Shown here piece by piece: positions 45,494-53,682 of a stretch of 64,000 bases of DNA. Source of the stretch: Candidatus Haliotispira prima. Its GTDB lineage: Bacteria > Spirochaetota > Spirochaetia > SP-2023. A program made the position numbers and the translations under genes. Within the stretch, counting starts at the first letter, position 1. Every line of letters starts with the position of its first letter. The DNA lies in assembly GCA_029867005.1 (NCBI GenBank), contig CP123443.1, positions 1,178,001 to 1,242,000 on the forward strand. Direction: 5' to 3'. Below the pieces are notes generated by a model that saw only the letters and a program-made list of their open reading frames with translations, made no database searches and had not been told where the DNA came from.

Positions 45494-46539
45494 ATGAAAC
45501 ATCAAAAAATACTATTGACCGGCATGCCGGAAAACAGTAAAATATCCAATATCCAATATCCAATATCCAATATCACACTACTTTAGAAAACAAGCATTTA
45601 TTACTTTCTCTCTCAAACCGTTTCAAACCTTTTTATTCATTTTTTTACAGTATTTTACCACTATTTTTTCTGTCCGTTATTGGGGTGTCTTTACTCGGCT
45701 GTGCTCCGCTGTCTAACACCAAGAACCCGGACAACAGTGACCCGCCATCCGCACCGAGCCCCGTAAAATCCATTGCGGTCAATTATGCGGGCCTCCACTA
45801 TGTTCATTTCACCGCTGATGACCCCAATTTGTCCGCAGACAAAACGGTCGGTTTTCTGATAACGCCGGCAGACAGTAACCTCTCTAAGGCCGAGGCCGAG
45901 GCCAAGAAAGGCTACATTACCAGAAAATTTACGGAAACCCAAAAGACGAGGGCCATCTTTATGTTCCTGCACGAGGGGACGGCTTATGAGCTTGCCACCG
46001 GCAGTACGGACATTCCGTTTACCACAGGTGCCACAGCCAGTAATACAAGTTTTGAAATAACGGACATATTGCAGGAAAACACGTCGTACAAAATACGCAT
46101 GTACGACGGAGAGGAGATACAGGAGAAGACCTTTACCACCAAATCTTTTGCCGATGGGAATGCGAGTTCCACAGGAGTTATTGCCTATATGGGCGGTTTG
46201 GCAACAAATACAAACGTGGATGCACCTCTTACCATAGAACGAAAACCCGAAGAAATTATGCTTCTTCCCTACGCAGATGATACTTATGGAGGGAGTTCTA
46301 TTGATTATCTTGAGAATGCTCTTGTACAAGGAGGTTGTTCTCCTGGTTGTGGGACGGGCCTACCGGGGACGTATGTATATGCTCTAAGAACAGAGGCCAA
46401 TACACTTGCTTCTACCGTTAAATTTGTTTCTCTGGTATATATACTCTCTTCCCAAAAGAAAATAGCCCAATCTAATTGGACTGCAAAAGAAGGTACAAGC
46501 CTGGACATTGCCTATGATATAAAAATCATAAGCGAGTAG
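45494..46539 (+). CDS. Phase-variable lipoprotein, copy 8 (frame broken here)
   Basis: The leader ATG at 45494 (AAGGAG site) reads MKHQKILLTGMPENSKISN and stops at TAG after the tract. The lipoprotein frame has lipobox SLLGC (Cys codon 45700-45702) and a 279-residue mature chain ending KIISE at 46539. It is the closest paralogue of copy 7: the proximal half differs at scattered positions (for example SNLSKAEAEAKKGY against SSPSKAEAEAKKGY), while the distal ~425 bp are practically identical. This is consistent with gene conversion. Four units are present and five are needed, so OFF. Confidence 0.76.
45541..45574 (+). repeat. CCAATAT heptanucleotide tract, copy 8 (4 full units)
   Basis: AATAT, four full CCAATAT units (45546-45573), then C. 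Confidence 0.95.
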
Positions 46540-47057
46540 CAGCAGAGAGAAAATATTCTTTGTGGCAAGCTAAAATCGTCTATTCGCGGCTTTATGCCGC
46601 CGGCCGGCGAACAGATGATAACAGAGTGAACAAACTCTGCATCGGAGATAAAGGGAATAGTCTCGACTGCGAATAGAAAACCGAGAGTTATTAGATCCTT
46701 CGGGTTTTTATTCGCAGCACCGGCCGCCTCCTGCCGCAAACTAATTGGCAAACCAACGGGCAAACCAACGGACAAACCAACGGGTAGACCGACGGATAGA
46801 CAATCTTTTTTCGTTTCTTCTTCAGGGGCAAAAGATTTGCGGCAATTTTGCTGACGATTCGTGTCACGGCGATAAAGAGTATACAGACAACAAATTGAAT
46901 GCCTTGGATGCGGAATAATTCCGGTGAGTATTGCCATAGCAGCTGTAAGCTGGTACCATTAGACAGGTACCATTGACCCAAAATATTTCTGACTGAATAG
47001 TTGGGAAAATATTGCAACCATGCTCAGGCCAATTGTTTTAGGAGGATACATCACGAA
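46540..47057. other. Intergenic region with 12-bp tandem repeats
   Basis: Holds no gene that I can support firmly. A set of 12-bp imperfect tandem units (GGCAAACCAACG-like) lies at 46747-46801. On the minus strand an open frame of about 108 codons (46691-47017) has one hydrophobic segment (FVVCILFIAVTRIV) and a basic tail, but begins only with TTG and has no clear ribosome site. Confidence 0.5.
46747..46801. repeat. 12-bp tandem repeat, five imperfect units
   Basis: Two identical GGCAAACCAACG units (46747-46770), one variant (GACAAACCAACG), then GGTAGACCGACG and a partial GATAGAC. Confidence 0.85.
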
Positions 47058-47654
47058 ATGCTACGGGAAAGAGATGGTAATATATTTGATCGTATCACGG
47101 ATGATATACAGGTTGTTATTCCGGTAAACAGCAGTTTCGACTGTGTGGTGGACGGAGTGACCATCGATAAAAACTCATTGCATGGGCAACTGATCAACAA
47201 TATGGGCAGTGCAAGATTCTACAACCTCGTCCAGAAAAGAATAATCCAAAATGATATCTATGATTACGATGGCAGGCTAATACCCAAGAATTTTAAAACC
47301 ATGCCCAAGGAATTTCAGAGGAGCATGCATGACATATACCCCATCGGTTTTTATACAAGGATAGAGAACTTTATTTTGCTGATCACAACGCATTTTAATG
47401 AGAGTGGCCAAGCGTATATAAATGAGAGTAACGGAAGTGCGGAAAACACCTATAAGGCCATTCTGAGAGGGCTGACCAGTGCCATCAACAGTTGTCACCA
47501 GGGAACAATACGAGTTCCGTTTATCGGAACGAGCGTGTTGAGCCGCAATGGTAACAACAGTGAGTACAACCATGATGACATGAAACGGGATCTGAAAAGA
47601 TGCCTAAACGGATTGATTAAATCCAGACAAAATATCGAAATTTGGTCAAAGTAG
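47058..47654 (+). CDS. Macro-domain-like protein (possible DUF6430)
   Basis: The ATG at 47058 gives 198 residues; GGAGG lies 12 nt upstream, slightly far. The N-terminal part DDIQVVIPVNSSFDCVVDGV and the following KNSLHGQLINNMG resemble the core of macro-like proteins of the DUF6430 type, in which VNxxFD and SxHGQ are conserved. The C-terminal part RVPFIGTSVLSRNGNN is consistent with a Gly-rich binding loop. Macro domains bind ADP-ribose and related nucleotides, and relatives are linked to TIR and defence systems in other bacteria. No such partner is seen here. The identification is from memory of the motif and is moderate. Confidence 0.55.
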   Translation: MLRERDGNIFDRITDDIQVVIPVNSSFDCVVDGVTIDKNSLHGQLINNMGSARFYNLVQKRIIQNDIYDYDGRLIPKNFKTMPKEFQRSMHDIYPIGFYTRIENFILLITTHFNESGQAYINESNGSAENTYKAILRGLTSAINSCHQGTIRVPFIGTSVLSRNGNNSEYNHDDMKRDLKRCLNGLIKSRQNIEIWSK

Positions 47655-47774
47655 CTTCGATTTTACGGACCCCGAAAGTTCCACTTTGTGTATCTGTTGC
47701 CTGCGTGTTGTCTGCGGCTCTGGTCTTGTCCTCAATAGACGCAATTCATAAAAGAAACAAGGCACTGCCGAGAT

Positions 47775-48839
47775 TTATGACCATTCCCGCAAAATGCGTT
47801 GAATCAGGTCTATCTCCGTAAATACAATGTTGTGGCGACCGCCCTCAATTTCGTAAACCGTGCTTGTCGGGCCGGCTTCTTCCGCTTGCCGGCGCAAAAA
47901 TTCCAGATTTTGCGGGAATACAATACGGTCATCTGTACCCTGTAAATACGCTGTCGGAATACGAATTCCGGCCCATGCGCCGCGCATTTTTTCCAGTTCT
48001 GCCGGATGGGCTATTTTTTCTATATTGGCCACATTGATCCCGGAAACGAACATCCAATTCAATAACCGGTACTCTAACAGAGGGTTAAACCACCAGAATT
48101 TTTCCTGCTGCGGGTCTGCGGGACTGGAGATAACCATGGCCCCATTGAGGATGCGCCGGCCTCTGACCAACAAATCGGCATCCTGGCTGACCCGCTCGGC
48201 AATCAAACCCAGCAGCGGGCCGCCAAAACTCCAGCCCAACCCCCAAACCTTGCGTCCCGGAAATTCTTCCTCTATAGAACGGAGCTGCTCGATCAAAGGT
48301 TGAACGGCGCGAGAGAATTCCGGCTCGGCCCGGCCCGGGGAACTTTTTCCATAACCGGGACGGTCCATGGCTAACAATACAAAATTTTCTCGCAGGGCTT
48401 TGTTCAAAAAATAGCTGTGGTCCATGTAATTGACAGCTCCACCCGGCGCGCCGTGAATCAAATACAGAATGGGCTTGGACTGATTCTCCGTCAGATTTTC
48501 CGAAAGATAATAACGCATCTCATAGTTTCTTTGCGCAAAACTGCCCTGTTCTGCTTCATTTGGGGCTTTGCCCCAGCTCCCCGGCGGAGAAGCCAAAAAA
48601 TCTGCAACAATAGGTTCCGGCAGACCTGCGGCGGTAAATTCACGGCGCATCTTGGCGGGCTTGTATGTCTCAAAGTGATGTGTTGACCAATTAATAAAAC
48701 TGACAAGGCCAACCGCGAGTAACAATAAAATAACCAACAGAATAATAAGTGTTTTTTTTAGGCCCCTGCGTAATTTACGGCCTGGTTTACTGCGTTGTTT
48801 AATTACCGGAATTTTCTGTTTTCTCTGTTTCTTTCCCAT
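47775..48839 (-). CDS. Membrane-anchored alpha/beta hydrolase
   Basis: This 354-residue protein has a basic N-terminus and a transmembrane helix (about residues 29-50), then an alpha/beta hydrolase domain. Signs of the fold are the oxyanion strand LYLIHGAPGGAVNY and the nucleophile elbow GWSFGG (serine), followed by a late Asp (QGTDDRIVFP) and the catalytic His (GGRHNIVFTE). It follows folBK by 5 bp and is therefore the last gene of the folate operon. The substrate is unknown, and the link to folate is only positional. Confidence 0.85.
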   Translation of the reverse strand: MGKKQRKQKIPVIKQRSKPGRKLRRGLKKTLIILLVILLLLAVGLVSFINWSTHHFETYKPAKMRREFTAAGLPEPIVADFLASPPGSWGKAPNEAEQGSFAQRNYEMRYYLSENLTENQSKPILYLIHGAPGGAVNYMDHSYFLNKALRENFVLLAMDRPGYGKSSPGRAEPEFSRAVQPLIEQLRSIEEEFPGRKVWGLGWSFGGPLLGLIAERVSQDADLLVRGRRILNGAMVISSPADPQQEKFWWFNPLLEYRLLNWMFVSGINVANIEKIAHPAELEKMRGAWAGIRIPTAYLQGTDDRIVFPQNLEFLRRQAEEAGPTSTVYEIEGGRHNIVFTEIDLIQRILREWS

Positions 48840-48844
48840 TTCGC

Positions 48845-50203
48845 CTACCTCGTAGTTTTTTGACTCTCGGTCCGTCCGTCATTGATCTTGCTGTTATCTT
48901 CTCGCCGCCTTTCCGACAATTTTCCAAACAAAGGATCACAGACCCTATAGCCCCAGTCTCTATTCTCCGGCATGGCTTCCAGACATTGGATATTTTTTTG
49001 CAACGCATACGCGCTGTCCAGCTCCGGTCCGGCGATTTCCGCCAGAGGGACCAAGACAAAGAGCCGCCGCAAAAAGCGAGGGTGTGGCAGTTCCAGGCTG
49101 AAACCGGAATCAGCCGCTTGATTGAGGGCCCCATGGTTAATATGGTTGATATTCATGTCAATGCGCCCTGTTGCGCATTCGTAATCAATCAAGTCGATAT
49201 CAATACAGCGGGGCTCCCAAGCGATATTTTGCCCGTTTTGGCCATTCTCTTTATTCTGCGCGTTGCGGTCCCGGCCCAATCGCTTCTCGCATTCCAAACA
49301 GTACTCCAGCAGACGCAGGGCACAAGACAATCGATCTGCGCCACGGCCCTCTCCGCTCGAAGATTCTGTCAACAAAGCCTCATTCAGCTCCAACCGCAGG
49401 CAGAGATTCCGGAACGAAGCCTGTGCTGATGGCTTATCAGGCTCATAAGGCCGCTGGAGGTCCAGGCCCCAAGGCTTCGTTTCGTAGACAGATGAGCACT
49501 CCGCCACGGTGATGGCCGGGTGCTCATCCAGCAGCCGAATAGCCTGTCCTAACTGCTCGTTGCGCCGGCCCAAATTACTGCCCAACGACAAATAGGTGAT
49601 GGCCGCAACGGTTGTCGTTGTGGTCATTGTTGTCTTGGCCACAGTGGACGAAATGGCCGGAATTGCCGCAACAGCCGTAACAGCTACGGGTGACACAGAA
49701 GCTAAACGAGTCTCTCTGCTCTCACTTCTCCCCTCAAAATCCGTCACGTTTGGCCCTCCCGCCGGCTGCCGCTGCCGCCGCAATTCAATACCGACACTGC
49801 CACCAGGGCCAAAAAGCCCATGGTTCCACTGGGCCAAAGCACCAGTCTTTTCCTCGTCCAACAGCTCATCGGCAATAAGCCCCCCTTCCAGCGGGGCCTC
49901 CGGTTTGTACAAGCGCAAAGTTACCTCCCGGACCGTGCCAAATTGCTCCAGTATCTCGCGACAAATACAACTGCCCAGGGTTTCCAACAAAGAGAAACAA
50001 CGCCCTGTAACAACGGCTTTGACCAACTGATACAACCGACTGTAGTCCACGCTGTCTTCTAATCGGCCGCTGCTCCCCGCCGGACTCAAGTCACAGCTCA
50101 CCTCTAAATCAAGTTCAAAGTACTGTCCACGCAGTCTCTCGTGCAGAAAAATGCCGTGATAAGCATAGAAACGCAATTTTTGAAAAAAGATCTTGTCTGC
50201 CAT
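48845..50203 (-). CDS. folK: FolB-FolK fusion (dihydroneopterin aldolase / HPPK)
   Basis: This 452-residue protein has two enzymatic parts. Residues about 1-120 are dihydroneopterin aldolase (FFQKLRFYAYHGIFLHE, DYSRLYQLVKAVVTG, LETLGSCICREIL, VTLRLYKPEAPL). Residues about 200-430 are 6-hydroxymethyl-7,8-dihydropterin pyrophosphokinase (TYLSLGSNLGRRNEQL, SSVYETKPWG, PRCIDIDLIDY, LPHPRFLRRLFVLVPLAEI). The linker (about 130-205) is low-complexity with a run of Ala/Thr/Val. The HPPK part carries an Asn/Gln/Gly insert (NKENGQNGQN). These steps convert dihydroneopterin to the pterin substrate of FolP, encoded just upstream. Confidence 0.93.
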   Translation of the reverse strand: MADKIFFQKLRFYAYHGIFLHERLRGQYFELDLEVSCDLSPAGSSGRLEDSVDYSRLYQLVKAVVTGRCFSLLETLGSCICREILEQFGTVREVTLRLYKPEAPLEGGLIADELLDEEKTGALAQWNHGLFGPGGSVGIELRRQRQPAGGPNVTDFEGRSESRETRLASVSPVAVTAVAAIPAISSTVAKTTMTTTTTVAAITYLSLGSNLGRRNEQLGQAIRLLDEHPAITVAECSSVYETKPWGLDLQRPYEPDKPSAQASFRNLCLRLELNEALLTESSSGEGRGADRLSCALRLLEYCLECEKRLGRDRNAQNKENGQNGQNIAWEPRCIDIDLIDYECATGRIDMNINHINHGALNQAADSGFSLELPHPRFLRRLFVLVPLAEIAGPELDSAYALQKNIQCLEAMPENRDWGYRVCDPLFGKLSERRREDNSKINDGRTESQKTTR

Positions 50204-50215
50204 ACCGGTCTTATC

Positions 50216-51280
50216 TTATGATTTCGTACTCTGCCGCACCCGGCGGTGCTGCATCAATTCCCAAGTGCTGCGCAAACAGAGATAGTGTTCGCGCACTTCG
50301 TGGCTGCGAATAATTTGCGCGCCGGCCAGCACGGCCGAAGCACAAACCGCAAGATTTGCACTGAGAAAACGCCGATACGGGTCATGCCCCTGCGTTTCTT
50401 CATCATAACCGGTTGCCAAAGGAAAAGACCCGCTGTTGAGCCCGTTATTGAGTCCTAAGGTTTCTTCCTGCTCTTGCCGGCAGCGCACAAAACGTTTGTT
50501 CGAGGCTCCGATGAGCAAAGGGGGGCAGGCACTCAACTCTTCCCTGCCCGCCTGACAAAACTGCTGCGAAAATTCCGACAGATTGGCCAAAATCTGCCAA
50601 TTGCAGGATACATCCTTGCCAAAGCCCAAGCCCGGATCCAATATAATATTGCGGCAGCCCACGGCTCTTGCCCGATCGTATAGCCGGCGCAGTTCCGCCG
50701 AAATGGCAGAAAGCGGCTCCGCATAGGCCACGTGTTCTTTCCGCGCATGGGGCAGGATACCCCGTTCCGCGCCTTGCTCCGGAGGTCGACACACAAAAGC
50801 GTTGTGCACCAAAATATAACCGGCATTGCTATCTGCGAGCACATCCAGAATTTCCGGCTCACTGCAAGACCCACTAATATCATTAACGATGTCAACGTCC
50901 AGTTCCAAACTGCGCCGGGCCACTTCCGCCTTATAGGTGTCCACTGAAAGCAGAATGGCGGGCACCCCCAGCCATTCCCGTCTGGCGTTTTCTTCTCTGA
51001 GCCAAGCGCGTAATTCGGCAAGTACAGGGCCCACGCGCCGCCATTCGGTTTCCACGTCAATGGCCTCCGCTCCGGGCCGGGTGCTTTCTCCCCCCACATC
51101 AATAATGGAGGCACCCTCCGCAACCATCTGTTTTGCCTGTGCAACCGCCGCAGAACAGTCTTCATATTTGCCGCCATCGCAGAACGAATCCGGATTTACG
51201 TTGAGTATGGCCATGAGGGCAGGTGCCGCCTCGCCCCCCATGTACCCCCATTCATCCGTTTTCCGGGCAACGCTACTCAT
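50216..51280 (-). CDS. folP: Dihydropteroate synthase
   Basis: This 354-residue TIM-barrel enzyme carries AILNVNPDSFCDGGKY (the pterin-binding loop) and IIDVGGESTRPGAEAID. Also visible are the VDIVNDISG strand and the LDPGLGFGKD loop that holds substrate. It joins 6-hydroxymethyl-pterin pyrophosphate to p-aminobenzoate. It is longer than typical (about 280) because of loops near residues 240-290 (GLNNGLNSGSFPL region). It is the first gene of a folP-folBK-hydrolase run with gaps of only 12 and 5 bp. Confidence 0.95.
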   Translation of the reverse strand: MSSVARKTDEWGYMGGEAAPALMAILNVNPDSFCDGGKYEDCSAAVAQAKQMVAEGASIIDVGGESTRPGAEAIDVETEWRRVGPVLAELRAWLREENARREWLGVPAILLSVDTYKAEVARRSLELDVDIVNDISGSCSEPEILDVLADSNAGYILVHNAFVCRPPEQGAERGILPHARKEHVAYAEPLSAISAELRRLYDRARAVGCRNIILDPGLGFGKDVSCNWQILANLSEFSQQFCQAGREELSACPPLLIGASNKRFVRCRQEQEETLGLNNGLNSGSFPLATGYDEETQGHDPYRRFLSANLAVCASAVLAGAQIIRSHEVREHYLCLRSTWELMQHRRVRQSTKS

Positions 51281-51795
51281 GTTCTCTATTTCCCCGCAAT
51301 TTTTATATTTTCAGGCGAAACAAGGCGGAAACAAGTTCGCAGCTCGAAAACCGGAGAGAGGAATCCATCGCGCAGAGAAGACCCCGGCCGCTCCCGATCT
51401 TTGCGCATATAGCCGACATTAGTCTTTACTCTACCGAAAAATGGAAAAGATTGTCTACACTTTCCCGGTTCGGACTCCTTGTGGATTCTTGCACGAAGTG
51501 CCCGGAATAGCCGAAGTCCTGCCCAAATCCACTTTGCGTACTTTTGAAGTCCCCCGGAATACTTTTCCCAATCTCCTTCCGGCTGTCTAAAAAATATTCT
51601 CCAATTTGCGGGCACAAAAAATACTTTCGGATCATTTTGCGGATACGAAATCTCTGAAAAAACGGAATAAGTACAAAAATCTATATCCCGGAATGAGTAC
51701 TCTAGGCGCACGAATATTTCGGAAGCTAAATTCTGCCGGGTTTATTTTATTTTGCTCACGATGAACCGTCACAGAAATAGCAATATATATAGCCG
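51281..51795. other. Intergenic region upstream of folP, no gene supported
   Basis: This gap has open frames on both strands (the longest about 140 codons on the minus strand, 51286-51711), but none with a convincing start, ribosome site or recognisable domain. It runs into the transposase relic. Confidence 0.4.
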
Positions 51796-52341
51796 ATCTT
51801 GAAGTCCGTGAAATCCTGCTCCAAGGCAAAAAGAAGACAAAAAAAGGCAAGAAGAGCGTCCCGGTAAAGGTGGATCCGGTGCGACCGATACCCTTCCCCT
51901 GTGTTCGGAATACGAAAATGCAATGGAAAATTTCCGGAGATATTGTAAAAAACTGTTCAAAAAGGGAACTTATACCTATAATTGAAGAAAGAATACTGGG
52001 AGGTTCAACGATTTATTCAGATGATTGGAAGGCTTATGACGGCCTGCCGGTGAATGGCCACGGCCCCGTATGTCCATGGCTTTGACGAATTTATCTGCGG
52101 AAAGTCTGTGGGAAGAATCCAGTCAACGGAACAGAATCGTTTTGGAGCCATGTTGGGGCTTTGCAAATAAATCTTTGCAGGGTCTTTGCAGCATTTTTCG
52201 CAGAATGTAATGGGTTTGCAGAATGTGGTGGACTCGGGTACTTTTCATTTGCATTTGAAGGAGTGCCGGTTGAGATGGAACTACAGAGATGCAGACTTGT
52301 ATCAAACTCTGCGAAAAATTCTGATGGGGAATCCGCGTTGA
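51796..52341 (+). pseudogene. Relic of an IS1595 (ISXO2-like) transposase
   Basis: Reading across frameshifts on the plus strand gives pieces of the DDE transposase of the IS1595 group: EILLQGKKKTKKGKKS, then VFGIRKCNGK and ISGDIVKNCSKRELIPIIEERI, then IYSDDWKAYDGL (catalytic Asp region), ESFWSHVGALQ, and a terminal FHLHLKECRLRWNYRDADLYQTLRK-like tail. The pieces are in different frames and the DNA between them is altered, so the gene is dead. No clear inverted repeats were found. The relic separates folP from the cyclic-nucleotide-binding regulator gene. Confidence 0.7.
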
Positions 52342-52398
52342 ACTTGCTTCGATTATTCGTTTTTTCAGTACTTTACTTATGCGCATTGGAGGGTTCTT

Positions 52399-53649
52399 AT
52401 GACCCCAAAAAACAGTAGCCTATCCGTTGTTCGGTTCCAGGCAGGTTCCTACATTCTCATTGAAGATCAATCGAACGACGAAAAAAATCAGGAAGCTTTT
52501 TTTATTCTTCAGTCCGGCAGTGTTCAAGTGGAAACACTGGTGGACCAAATGTTGGGTCGACAAAGCCATGTACTGGGCCCGGGTGGTTTTTTTGGCGTTA
52601 TCGGTGCCATGAGTGCCCGTCAATCTAATGAGACGGTTGTCGCCCTGACCGATTGCTCCATGATCATGGTCAAACGGTCGAAATTTGCCGATCTGGTAGC
52701 CGAAGCTCCTGCCATTGCCTTCAAAATTATTCGTTCCCTTTCCAATGATCTGCGGCACTATGACAATGAGCTGGCTTCCCGCATGGTGGATGAAAATCAC
52801 AGTTCGGACAATGCAATAAACCTATTTCGCGTTGGCGAGTTCTTCTATAACAACAATAATTTTTCTCATGCTACCCATGTCTTTATCTGTTATTTGGAAC
52901 ATCACCACGATGTCGAACATCGCCGCAAGGCGCAGAGTTATCTTCACAAGATGAAAGTAAAAATCACGATTCACAATGGTTTTAACCGTATCTATGAGGA
53001 CGGGGAGATGATCTGCGCGGAGTTCATGCCCGGATCGGAATTATACATTATCCAAAGTGGCAAAGTAAAAATTACCAAGATTATCAATGGGCAGGAGATT
53101 GTCTTGGCCATACTCGATGCCGGCGAAATCGTAGGCGAGATGAGTCTGCTCAATGATAAGGACCGCACGGCAAATATTATTGCTTACGGCGAAACCAAGA
53201 TTATGGCCGTGGACAAGACCAACTCGGAAAAGATCATCCTGGAAAATAAAGAACTGGCAAAAAAGTTGCTGATAGTGCTGGCTGATCGTTTATGGACAAT
53301 GTACAAGCAACTCGCCAATCTGTTGATTGAAGATCCGTTGACCAGACTTTGGGACACATTATCCACTCAGTTGTTGAAACAACACATAAGATTTGGGCGT
53401 AGGATTCCCTACGAGTTCCCTTTTCGGAAGACGGAACTGCTGAACATGTGCGGTCTCTCTAAGGATGTGGGAGAAACAGCGTTTAAAGAACTGATGGACG
53501 ACCGCAACATGTCTCTGGCCGAAAATGGCATGATCTACTGTCGCGATTTGGAGGAGCTATCCAAGACGGTGGAATCGGCACATAAAATCGAGCTTCGTAC
53601 TCGCAAAGTGCGGTTGGCCAGACAAAAGAACAGCGAAGGCCGGTCTTAA
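52399..53649 (+). CDS. Double cyclic-nucleotide-binding regulator (Crp/Fnr-like)
   Basis: This 416-residue protein has two cyclic-nucleotide-binding beta-roll domains: residues about 5-125 (FILQSGSVQVET ... PGGFFGVIGAMSARQ) and about 195-310 (LYIIQSGKVKITKIINGQEIV ... GEIVGEMSLLNDKDRTA). Between them lies a helical region with a TPR-like pattern (RVGEFFYNNNNFSHATHVFICYL). The C-terminus has a helix-turn-helix-like segment (RKTELLNMCGLSKDVGETAFKELMDD). The second domain has the phosphate-binding GEMSLLNDKDRTA motif, close to the consensus GE(L/M)ALL...PRxA. It lies next to and convergent with the cyclase operon, which supports a cAMP or cGMP signalling role. Confidence 0.88.
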   Translation: MTPKNSSLSVVRFQAGSYILIEDQSNDEKNQEAFFILQSGSVQVETLVDQMLGRQSHVLGPGGFFGVIGAMSARQSNETVVALTDCSMIMVKRSKFADLVAEAPAIAFKIIRSLSNDLRHYDNELASRMVDENHSSDNAINLFRVGEFFYNNNNFSHATHVFICYLEHHHDVEHRRKAQSYLHKMKVKITIHNGFNRIYEDGEMICAEFMPGSELYIIQSGKVKITKIINGQEIVLAILDAGEIVGEMSLLNDKDRTANIIAYGETKIMAVDKTNSEKIILENKELAKKLLIVLADRLWTMYKQLANLLIEDPLTRLWDTLSTQLLKQHIRFGRRIPYEFPFRKTELLNMCGLSKDVGETAFKELMDDRNMSLAENGMIYCRDLEELSKTVESAHKIELRTRKVRLARQKNSEGRS

Positions 53650-53682
53650 GGCCGGCTTAAAAACAACGAAGTCTAAAAACGT

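Noticed and set aside
46691..47017. A 108-codon minus-strand frame with one hydrophobic segment
   Set aside because: TTG start, no ribosome site, and the C-terminal half is encoded by 12-bp repeats. A small membrane protein cannot be excluded, but I do not support it.
51286..51711. A 141-codon minus-strand frame upstream of folP
   Set aside because: No recognised motif and no ribosome site. It sits between folP and an IS relic, so it may be chance.
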